Assembly: GCF_020510565.1 (NCBI RefSeq)
Contig: NZ_CP075189.1
Span: 3,462,501 to 3,526,500 of the forward strand
Length of the DNA: 64,000 nt
Origin: Ferribacterium limneticum
GTDB lineage: Bacteria; Pseudomonadota; Gammaproteobacteria; Burkholderiales; Rhodocyclaceae
Direction of reading: 5' to 3'
A model generated the notes under the pieces. It was not told where the DNA came from and did not search any database. It was given only the letters and a program-made list of their open reading frames with translations. The translations under genes were made by a program, and so were the position numbers. Of this stretch, positions 57,250-64,000 are shown one piece after another (positions within the stretch are counted from its first letter, which is position 1; every line of letters starts with the position of its first letter).

Positions 57250-57718
57250 AGTCGTCATCATCGCCGCCGTGGCGAAGAACCGCGTGATCGGCAAGGATAA
57301 TCAGCTAATCTGGAACATTCCCGAAGACATGGCGCACTTCAAGGCGCTGACGGCCGGCCACACGGTGATCATGGGGCGCAAGACCTGGGAGTCGCTACCG
57401 CCGCGGTTTCGTCCGCTACCCGGCCGGCGCAACATCGTGATCAGCCGGCAAACCGACTACGCCGCCCCCGGTGCCGAATTGGCCGATTCCCTGGAAAACA
57501 GCCTGAAACTGGCATCATCCGCCGACACCGTTTTCATCATCGGCGGCGAGCAAATTTACGCCCAGGCGATGGCCTTGGCCGACCGCCTCGAAATCACCGA
57601 AGTCGACCTCGAACCCGAGGGCGATGCGTGGTTTCCCGAGATTTCCACGGTCAACTGGAAAAAAACATCAAATTTGAAAAGCGCGGGCTGCGCTTTCGTC
57701 ACCTACCGGAAGCAGTAA
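57242..57718 (+). CDS. folA: Dihydrofolate reductase
   Basis: The protein is 158 residues. IIAAVAKNRVIGKDNQLIWNIPEDMAHFK with the substrate aspartate, GRKTWESLP, and FIIGGEQIYAQAM are all present. It regenerates tetrahydrofolate for ThyA two genes upstream. A dispersed-element copy (57647-57680) encodes STVNWKKTSNLKS in place of the usual D..W segment without changing length. The stop is followed by a long hairpin. Confidence 0.96.
   Translation: MTEVVIIAAVAKNRVIGKDNQLIWNIPEDMAHFKALTAGHTVIMGRKTWESLPPRFRPLPGRRNIVISRQTDYAAPGAELADSLENSLKLASSADTVFIIGGEQIYAQAMALADRLEITEVDLEPEGDAWFPEISTVNWKKTSNLKSAGCAFVTYRKQ
57647..57680 (+). repeat. Dispersed core-plus-AT-tail element (in folA)
   Basis: ATTTCC precedes core ACGGTCAACTGG (one mismatch), followed by AAAAAAA, CATC and AAATTTGAAAA. 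Confidence 0.75.
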
Positions 57719-57721
57719 ATC

Positions 57722-57766
57722 ATCGTCGTCCGGAGCAGCGTTTTACACGCTGCACCGAACGACGAT
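57722..57766. terminator. Long hairpin between convergent folA and the decarboxylase gene
   Basis: ATCGTCGT, CCGG and GCAGCG pair across a short loop with CGCTGC, CCG and ACGACGAT, with two small bulges. There is no T run on either side, so it is either a weak terminator or an RNA 3'-end stabiliser. Confidence 0.55.
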
Positions 57767-57775
57767 TCGTGCCTG

Positions 57776-60004
57776 TCAGCGCACGCAATCCACGTAGTAA
57801 CGCCCATCGGCCCCCTTGACCAGACCATGGACGTCGGTCTCGAACCCGGGGAAGCGGGCATTGAATTCGCGGGCAAACTTCAGGTAGTTGCAGATCGTCG
57901 CGTTGAAGCGCTCGCCCGGAATCAGCAGCGGAATACCCGGCGGGTAAGGGGTCAGCAACACGGCCGTGACGCGGCCTTCGAGTTCATCGACCGGCACGCG
58001 CTCGATATCGCGATGCGCCATCTTGGCGAAGGCATCGGCCGGACGCATGGCCGGCACCATGTCCGACAGATACATCTCGGTGGTCAGGCGGGCCACGTCA
58101 TTCTGCTTGTAAACGCTGTGGATCTGCGTGCACAAATCGCGCAGGCCGACGCGCTCGTAGCGCGGGTTCTTCTGTACGAACTCGGGCAGCACCTTCCACA
58201 GCGGATGGTTCTTGTCGTAATCGTCCTTGAACTGCTGCAGCGCCGTCACCAGCGTGTTCCAGCGGCCCTTGGTGATGCCAATGGTGAACATGATGAAGAA
58301 GCTGTACAGGCCGCACTTCTCGACGATAACGCCGTGTTCGGCCAAGTACTTGGTGACGATGGCGGCCGGGATACCGAATTCGTCGGCAAAGTCGCCATCG
58401 ACGTCGAGGCCCGGGGTGATGATCGTTGCCTTGATCGGGTCGAGCATGTTGAAGCCGTCGGCCAGGTTGTTGAAGCCGTGCCAGCGCTCGCCCGGCTTGA
58501 GCATCCAGGCTTCGCGCTCCTCGATACCTTCCTCGGACAGGTCGTCCGGCCCCCAGACCTTGAACCACCAGTCGGCGCCCCACTCCTCGTCCACCTTGCG
58601 CATGGCGCGGCGGAAATCGAGGGCCTCGGCAATCGATTCCTCGACCAGCGCCGTACCGGCCGGCTCCTCCATCATCGCCGCCGCCACATCGCACGAGGCG
58701 ATGATCGAGTACTGCGGCGAAGTCGAGGTGTGCATCAGATAGGCTTCGTTGAAGATATCGCGGTCGAGCTTCTGGTTCTCCGCATCCTGGACGAGAATCT
58801 GCGAGGCCTGGCTCAAGCCGGCCAGCAGCTTGTGCGTCGACTGCGTCGAAAAAATCATCGACTCCTTGCAGCGCGGACGATCAGCGCCGATGGCGTGGTA
58901 ATCGCCATAGAAATCGTGGAAAGCGGCATGCGGCAGCCAGGCTTCGTCGAAATGCAGCGTGTCGATCTTGCCATCCAGCTCCTGCTTGATGTCCTCGACG
59001 TTGTAGAGGATGCCGTCGTAGGTCGACTGGGTGATGGTCAGAACGCGCGGCTTGGCCGTCTTATCGGTGATGAACGGGTTGGCGGCGATCTTCTTCTGGA
59101 TGTTCTCCCAGAGGAATTCCGACTTCGGGATCGGCCCGATAATGCCGAAATTGTTGCGCGTCGGCATCAGGAATACCGGGATGGCGCCGGTCATCATGAT
59201 GGCGTGCAGGATGGACTTGTGACAGTTGCGGTCGACGACAACGATGTCGTTGGGCGCGACGGTCGAGTGCCAGACGATCTTGTTCGAGGTCGAGGTGCCA
59301 TTGGTCACGAAATACAGATGGTCCGAATTGAAAATGCGCGCCGCATTGCGCTCGGAAGCGGCGACCGGGCCGGTATGGTCGAGCAACTGGCCGAGTTCCT
59401 CGACAGCATTGCAGACGTCGGCACGCAGCATGTTCTCGCCGAAAAACTGGTGGAACATCTGGCCGACCGGCGACTTCAGGAAAGCGACGCCACCGGAGTG
59501 GCCCGGGCAATGCCAGGAATACGAGCCGTCCGCCGCGTAATGAACCAGTGCGCGGAAGAACGGCGGCGGCAGCGAGTCGAGGTAGGCGCGGGCTTCGCGC
59601 TTGACGTTGCGGGCGATGAATTCCGGCGTGTCTTCGAACATGTGGATGAAGCCATGCAGCTCACGCAGCACGTCGTTCGGAATGTGGCGCGAAGTGCGCG
59701 TCTCACCGTGCAGGAAGATCGGGATCTCGGCATTGCGGTTGCGGATTTCCTTGACGAAGGCACGCAGCTCGGCCAGCGTCTCTTCCGGCTCAAGAGCCAG
59801 CTCTTCGTCGTCAATTGACAGGATGAAAGCCGAGGCGCGGCTCTGCTGCTGGGCGAACGAGGTCAGGTCGCCGTAACTGGTGACCCCCAGCACTTCCAGG
59901 CCTTCCTTCTCGATGGCTTCGGCCAGCGCGCGGATACCGAGACCGGAGGTGTTCTCCGAACGGAAGTCTTCGTCAATGATGATGACGGGGAAGTGGAAGC
60001 GCAT
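57776..60004 (-). CDS. Lysine/arginine/ornithine decarboxylase (PLP fold type I)
   Basis: This 742-residue enzyme has an N-terminal wing domain like a receiver (1-130), the PLP core with the lysine in STQSTHKLLAGLSQAS (about residue 388), an aspartate in LHFDEAWLPHAAFHDFYGDY, and a C-terminal domain with PYPPGIPLLIPGER. E. coli LdcC, AdiA and SpeC share the layout. The length is nearest Adi or Ldc, but the substrate cannot be assigned from reading. No antiporter gene is next to it. Confidence 0.9.
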   Translation of the reverse strand: MRFHFPVIIIDEDFRSENTSGLGIRALAEAIEKEGLEVLGVTSYGDLTSFAQQQSRASAFILSIDDEELALEPEETLAELRAFVKEIRNRNAEIPIFLHGETRTSRHIPNDVLRELHGFIHMFEDTPEFIARNVKREARAYLDSLPPPFFRALVHYAADGSYSWHCPGHSGGVAFLKSPVGQMFHQFFGENMLRADVCNAVEELGQLLDHTGPVAASERNAARIFNSDHLYFVTNGTSTSNKIVWHSTVAPNDIVVVDRNCHKSILHAIMMTGAIPVFLMPTRNNFGIIGPIPKSEFLWENIQKKIAANPFITDKTAKPRVLTITQSTYDGILYNVEDIKQELDGKIDTLHFDEAWLPHAAFHDFYGDYHAIGADRPRCKESMIFSTQSTHKLLAGLSQASQILVQDAENQKLDRDIFNEAYLMHTSTSPQYSIIASCDVAAAMMEEPAGTALVEESIAEALDFRRAMRKVDEEWGADWWFKVWGPDDLSEEGIEEREAWMLKPGERWHGFNNLADGFNMLDPIKATIITPGLDVDGDFADEFGIPAAIVTKYLAEHGVIVEKCGLYSFFIMFTIGITKGRWNTLVTALQQFKDDYDKNHPLWKVLPEFVQKNPRYERVGLRDLCTQIHSVYKQNDVARLTTEMYLSDMVPAMRPADAFAKMAHRDIERVPVDELEGRVTAVLLTPYPPGIPLLIPGERFNATICNYLKFAREFNARFPGFETDVHGLVKGADGRYYVDCVR

Positions 60005-60075
60005 GTTGAATCCTTAAAATGCGGCGACCCGCCGCAGCGGGTCACAGAATAAGACGATTTCGTTACGGTCTGAGG

Positions 60076-60642
60076 TCAGATTTTCGGCAAAGTGACACCG
60101 ACCTGCCCTTGGTACTTGCCGCCACGGTCCTTGTACGACGTCTCGCAGACTTCGTCGGACTCGAAAAACAGCACCTGGGCACAACCTTCACCAGCGTAGA
60201 TCTTGGCCGGCAGCGGCGTCGTGTTGGAAAACTCCAGCGTGACGTAGCCTTCCCACTCGGGTTCGAAGGGCGTGACGTTCACAATGATGCCGCAGCGGGC
60301 ATAAGTGCTCTTGCCGAGACAAACGGTCAATACCGAGCGCGGAATGCGGAAGTACTCCATCGTGCGGGCCAGCGCAAACGAGTTCGGCGGAATGATGCAG
60401 ACATCGGACTCAATCTCGACGAAAGACTTCGGATCGAAGTTCTTCGGATCGACGACGGTCGAGTTGATATTCGTGAACACCTTGAATTCGCGGGCGCAGC
60501 GGATGTCGTAGCCGTAGCTCGACGTGCCGTAGGAAACAATTTTCTGACCATTGGCTTCGCGCACCAGCTCCGGCGAAAACGGCTCGATCATGCCGTGCTC
60601 TGCCGCCATGCGGCGAATCCACTTGTCTGATTTGATGGTCAT
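60076..60642 (-). CDS. dcd: dCTP deaminase
   Basis: The protein is 188 residues from [22 protein letters not shown]. Motifs: [51 protein letters not shown] and [18 protein letters not shown] with the active-site glutamate. It supplies dUMP for thyA. The start 60642 is chosen over an in-frame ATG 21 bases upstream that overlaps the apbC terminator. It lies between apbC and the decarboxylase. Confidence 0.96.
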   Translation of the reverse strand: MTIKSDKWIRRMAAEHGMIEPFSPELVREANGQKIVSYGTSSYGYDIRCAREFKVFTNINSTVVDPKNFDPKSFVEIESDVCIIPPNSFALARTMEYFRIPRSVLTVCLGKSTYARCGIIVNVTPFEPEWEGYVTLEFSNTTPLPAKIYAGEGCAQVLFFESDEVCETSYKDRGGKYQGQVGVTLPKI

Positions 60643-60660
60643 TTTTCCGGTTCCGCTCGA

Positions 60661-60694
60661 CAAAAAACAAAGGCGGGATTTTACCCGCCTTTGT
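60661..60694 (-). terminator. Terminator after apbC
   Basis: On the minus strand, ACAAAGGCGGG, loop TAAAAT, CCCGCCTTTGT and then six T, about 20 bases past the apbC stop and before dcd. Confidence 0.85.
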
Positions 60695-60714
60695 CTGGGG
60701 TTTTGGCAAAAAAC

Positions 60715-61806
60715 TTACGTATTCTGAACCACGATATTGGGGAACTTCGAGGTCATGTCCTTGGCCTTCTCGCCAATCTTGACAGCGACACGGCGGGCTA
60801 TGGCGCGGTAGATCTCAGCCGTCCGTGAATCCGGCGCGCCGACCACGGTCGGCTTGCCGCCATCGGCCATCTCGCGAATCGCCAGTTCCAGCGGCAAGCT
60901 CCCCAGGAACTCGACATCGTAATCGGCACACATCTTCTGGCCGCCACCCTCGCCAAAGATATGTTCTTCGTGGCCGCACTTTGAACAGATGTGGATGCTC
61001 ATGTTCTCGACGATGCCGATGATCGGAATATTGACCTTCTCGAACATTTTCAGGCCCTTGCGCGCGTCGATCAGCGCGATGTCCTGCGGTGTCGTGACAA
61101 TCACCGCACCGGTCACCGGCACCTTCTGGGCCAGCGACAGCTGAATGTCGCCAGTGCCCGGCGGCATGTCGACGATCAGGTAGTCGATATCGTTCCAGTT
61201 GGTCTGGCCGAGCATCTGATCAAGCGCCTGGGCGACCATCGGGCCACGCCAGACCATCGGCGTCTCGACATCGACCATGAAGCCGATCGACATCGCCTGC
61301 ACGCCATAAGCCTCCAGCGGCTCCATGCTCTGGCCATCCTTCGATTCCGGCTGCTGGCCGGCCAGGCCGAGCATTTGCGGCTGCGACGGGCCATAGATAT
61401 CGGCGTCGAGAATGCCGACCCGGGCCCCTTCCTGAGCCAGCGCCAGGGCCAGATTGACCGCTGTCGTGCTCTTGCCGACGCCGCCTTTGCCGGAAGCGAC
61501 GGCAATGATGTTCTTGACCCCCGGCAGCAGCTTGACGCCAAGTTGCACGGAGTGGGCGACGATCTTGCTGAAAACATTGGCCGAGACGTTGCCGACGCCC
61601 GGCAACGTGCGCGCGGCAGCGATCACCTGCCGGCGGATCGGATCGATCTGGCTATTTGCCGGATAGCCCAGTTCGATGTCGAACGACACATCGTTGCCAT
61701 CGATTTTGACATTCTTGACCGCCCTGCCGGCAACGAAATCCTTGCCAGTATTGGGGTCGACCGCAGCAGATAGCGCAGCCTTGACTTGCTGTTCTGTAAG
61801 ACTCAT
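60715..61806 (-). CDS. apbC: Iron-sulfur cluster carrier protein ApbC/Mrp
   Basis: The protein is 363 residues from MSLTEQQVKAALSAAVDPNTG. An N-terminal MIP18/DUF59 domain (1-80) is followed by a deviant P-loop SGKGGVGKST (about 105-114), YLIVDMPPGTGDIQLSL and the cluster cysteines in HICSKCGHEEHIFGEGGG. It transfers Fe-S clusters to apoproteins. apbC sitting beside metG and dcd is a common proteobacterial arrangement. Confidence 0.95.
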   Translation of the reverse strand: MSLTEQQVKAALSAAVDPNTGKDFVAGRAVKNVKIDGNDVSFDIELGYPANSQIDPIRRQVIAAARTLPGVGNVSANVFSKIVAHSVQLGVKLLPGVKNIIAVASGKGGVGKSTTAVNLALALAQEGARVGILDADIYGPSQPQMLGLAGQQPESKDGQSMEPLEAYGVQAMSIGFMVDVETPMVWRGPMVAQALDQMLGQTNWNDIDYLIVDMPPGTGDIQLSLAQKVPVTGAVIVTTPQDIALIDARKGLKMFEKVNIPIIGIVENMSIHICSKCGHEEHIFGEGGGQKMCADYDVEFLGSLPLELAIREMADGGKPTVVGAPDSRTAEIYRAIARRVAVKIGEKAKDMTSKFPNIVVQNT

Positions 61807-61884
61807 GGAAACTCCGGTTTTGGGGTGAGCAACGGGCAATACCCGAGTGATTTTGTCCAGTATACCCGAAACCGTTGGTGGAAA

Positions 61885-62568
61885 TCAGCCCTGCTGGACA
61901 GTATCCAGACGATAGCCCTGACCATAAACAGACGACAGCATCAGCCCGCTTTCGCCAGCCAGCCCGAGTTTCTTGCGCAGACGACTAGCGTGGGTATCGA
62001 CGGTCCGCGTATCGACCCCGGCATCGCGCGCCCAGACGCTGGTCAGCAACTCATCGCGCGACAGCACGCGACCGACGTTGTTCAACAAGATAACCGCCAG
62101 TTCAAACTCGCGCTGGGTCAGATCGACATCGACACCGGCCAGCTTGATGCGCCGTCCTTCCATGTCGATCTCGATGCTGCCGAACTGTACGGTGGCCGGA
62201 CGTGCCTGGCGGCGGCGCAGCAGGGCATGAATGCGCGCCATGAATTCCATGTAGCGGATGGGCTTCGGAATATAGTCGTCGGCGCCCAGGCGCAGAATAT
62301 CCGAGGCCGCCTCCTCGTCAGTACGCCCCGTGCAGAAGACGACCGGAACGTCCCAGCCGCACTTTTCGCGCACATGTTTGAGTACTTCGTCGCCGCCAAT
62401 ATCGGGCAGGTTCCAGTCAATCACGAAGAAATCGAAATTTCGCGTCTTGAGCGCCTCGATGCAGGAGCGCCCATCCGCAAAGACCTCGACCTGATGTCCT
62501 TCACTCTTCAACAGCGCCTTGAGTACCTCAGCCTGGCTTCTACTGTCCTCGACCACTGCAAAATTCAT
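61885..62568 (-). CDS. Orphan OmpR-family response regulator
   Basis: The protein is 227 residues from MNFAVVEDSRSQAEVLKALL. The receiver's phospho-acceptor is in FFVIDWNLPDIGG (about residue 52) and the conserved lysine in DDYIPKPIRYMEF. The winged-helix domain (about 128-222) has LTQREFELAVILLNNVGRVLSRDELLTSVWARD and VDTHASRLRKKLG. No histidine kinase is next to it. It lies divergent from metG across a 195-base gap. Confidence 0.92.
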   Translation of the reverse strand: MNFAVVEDSRSQAEVLKALLKSEGHQVEVFADGRSCIEALKTRNFDFFVIDWNLPDIGGDEVLKHVREKCGWDVPVVFCTGRTDEEAASDILRLGADDYIPKPIRYMEFMARIHALLRRRQARPATVQFGSIEIDMEGRRIKLAGVDVDLTQREFELAVILLNNVGRVLSRDELLTSVWARDAGVDTRTVDTHASRLRKKLGLAGESGLMLSSVYGQGYRLDTVQQG

Positions 62569-62763
62569 AACCCCTCCCATTTCGCCGCGATTCTGCGCCC
62601 ATCATGCGCCTTCGGCAATGATCCACCGATCATGTTTTACCAAACAAGCATACTAGTTTACGTTCTGCAACAATTGCCAGCGAATGTGCCTTGGGGATTT
62701 GTGAATCGCCTCCCTGCTTCCTCGCGGTAAAATTGCCCTTTATTTTTCCAGCCTTGCCCATCC

Positions 62764-64000
62764 ATGTCGCGCAAAATACTCGTCACCTCTGCCCTGCCCT
62801 ACGCCAACGGCGCCATTCACCTTGGCCATCTGGTCGAGTACATCCAGACCGACATCTGGGTAAGGTTCCAGAAGATGGCCGGCAACGAATGCTGGTACGT
62901 CTGCGCCGACGACACGCACGGCACGCCGATCATGCTGCGCGCCGAAAAGGAAGGCATCACGCCGGAAGCCCTGATCGCCCGCGTCCACGGCGAGCATTCG
63001 CGCGACTTCGCCGGCTTCGGCGTCGGCTTCGACAATTTCTACAGCACCAACTCCGACGAAACGCGCGACTGCGCCAACGACATCTACCGCAAGTTGCGCG
63101 CCGCCGGCCTGATCGAGACACGGACCATCGAGCAGTACTACGACCCGGTCAAGCAACTGTTCCTGCCTGACCGCTTCATCAAGGGCGAATGCCCGAAATG
63201 CGGCGCCAAGGACCAGTACGGCGACAACTGCGAGTCCTGCGGTGCCGCCTACGCACCAACCGACCTCAAGGAGCCGTATTCCGCCATCTCCGGCGCCAAG
63301 CCGGAACTGCGCAGCTCGGAGCACTATTTCTTCAAGCTATCAGACCCGCGCTGCGAGTCTTTCCTGCGCGCGTACACCAGCAAAGAATATGGCGTACTCC
63401 AGCCGGAAGCCGCAAACAAGATGCAGGAATGGCTGGGCGCCCCCGGCGAGAACAAGTTGACCGACTGGGATATTTCCCGCGACGCGCCCTACTTCGGCTT
63501 CGAGATTCCCGACGCACCGGGCAAGTATTTCTACGTCTGGCTCGACGCACCGATCGGCTACATGGGCTCCTTCAAGAACCTGTGCAGCAAGAACGGTCTG
63601 GACTTCAACGAATACTTCAAGCCGGATTCAACGACAGAGCTTTACCACTTCATCGGCAAGGATATCCTCTACTTCCACGCTCTGTTCTGGCCAGCCGAAC
63701 TGGCCCACGCCGGGTTCCGCACGCCGACCAAGATTTTTGCGCACGGCTTTCTTACGGTCGACGGCGCCAAGATGTCAAAATCGCGCGGCACCTTCATCAC
63801 CGCCCAGAGCTACCTCGACACCGGCCTCAACCCCGAATGGCTGCGCTATTACTACGCCGCCAAGCTGTCGGCGAGCATGGAAGACATCGACCTCAACCTC
63901 GAGGATTTCAGCGCCCGCGTCAATTCCGACCTGGTCGGCAAGTACGTCAATATCGCCAGCCGCTCGGCCGGTTTCATCGCCAAGCGCTTCAATGGCCAAC
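62764..64000 (+). CDS. metG: Methionyl-tRNA synthetase (5' part, runs off the window)
   Basis: About 412 residues are visible. The class I HIGH-type motif is in [21 protein letters not shown] (about 10-30). The zinc-knuckle insert has [25 protein letters not shown] occurs near residue 340, followed by the start of the anticodon domain. The stop and any C-terminal tRNA-binding domain lie beyond the right edge. TAAAAT at 62728-62733 is a candidate -10 without a good -35. Confidence 0.97.
   Translation, partial: MSRKILVTSALPYANGAIHLGHLVEYIQTDIWVRFQKMAGNECWYVCADDTHGTPIMLRAEKEGITPEALIARVHGEHSRDFAGFGVGFDNFYSTNSDETRDCANDIYRKLRAAGLIETRTIEQYYDPVKQLFLPDRFIKGECPKCGAKDQYGDNCESCGAAYAPTDLKEPYSAISGAKPELRSSEHYFFKLSDPRCESFLRAYTSKEYGVLQPEAANKMQEWLGAPGENKLTDWDISRDAPYFGFEIPDAPGKYFYVWLDAPIGYMGSFKNLCSKNGLDFNEYFKPDSTTELYHFIGKDILYFHALFWPAELAHAGFRTPTKIFAHGFLTVDGAKMSKSRGTFITAQSYLDTGLNPEWLRYYYAAKLSASMEDIDLNLEDFSARVNSDLVGKYVNIASRSAGFIAKRFNGQ

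Noticed and set aside
57827..59818. A 663-codon plus-strand frame opposite the decarboxylase gene
   Set aside because: It is the mirror of a strongly conserved PLP enzyme; the composition is that of an antisense shadow.

Overview
This window is bacterial chromosome from a betaproteobacterium, most probably of the order Rhodocyclales and resembling Dechloromonas and its relatives. That placement rests on overall protein character: a diheme cytochrome c4, MsrPQ, SlmA, CNP1-like and DarP proteins, a Mg-type HemB, two Tat-exported TRAP receptors and high GC third positions. It is a judgement from reading, not a database result. I see no prophage, insertion sequence, CRISPR array or integrase. Nearly all the DNA is tightly packed housekeeping genes with short intergenic gaps.

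Layout. 1-2030: the 5' part of an rRNA operon on the minus strand (16S, then tRNA-Ile; tRNA-Ala, 23S and 5S would lie to the left), with boxA and a strong promoter. 2195-4765: erpA, a bactofilin, a coiled-coil membrane protein, and rpsI-rplM. 4870-5260: an AT-rich gap with a candidate small RNA. 5269-9848: OsmC, coq7, a CNP1-like protein, rppH, proS and a lytic transglycosylase. 9918-16140: ffh, a CcsA-like cytochrome assembly protein, and pilB-pilC-pilD for type IV pili. 16212-20154: fmdB, a DUF502 protein, aspS, a barnase/barstar pair and nudB. 20214-24802: hsp20, argB, a HAD phosphatase, slmA, hemB, engB. 24910-31928: cytochrome c4, CBS and HDOD proteins, msrPQ, bioBC, comF, trmL.

31925-34860 on the minus strand is a sulfur/redox and secretion cluster: an ArsR-type two-cysteine repressor, rhodanese, glutaredoxin, secB, an SH3 protein and gpsA. 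Divergent from it run an EnvC-like factor and a C-terminal protease. Then come moeB, ribD-nrdR-glyA and a histidine phosphatase. 42688-50418 is a split TRAP system: dctQ-dctM, then LysR, fpr, dps and an exported protein, then two near-duplicate dctP receptors. The right end holds pmbA, darP, mog, a PilZ-like protein, thyA-pgi-folA, a lysine/arginine/ornithine decarboxylase, dcd, apbC, an orphan response regulator and the 5' two thirds of metG.

The most unusual signal is a dispersed motif present about twelve times: a 12-base core ACGGTCAACCGG followed by two AT-rich tracts about one helical turn apart. It lies both between genes (once as a head-to-head pair making a terminator hairpin) and inside proS, comF, ribD, mog, folA and probably thyA without apparently lengthening the proteins. 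Core plus periodic AT tail, presence in genes and hairpin pairs are hallmarks of DNA uptake sequences as known in Neisseria and Pasteurellaceae. The window also carries pilBCD and comF. Other items worth attention are the candidate anti-Shine-Dalgarno small RNA at 4878-4988, a barnase/barstar pair set between aspS and nudB, a heptamer repeat abutting moeB, and an 86-base convergent overlap of moeB and ribD.
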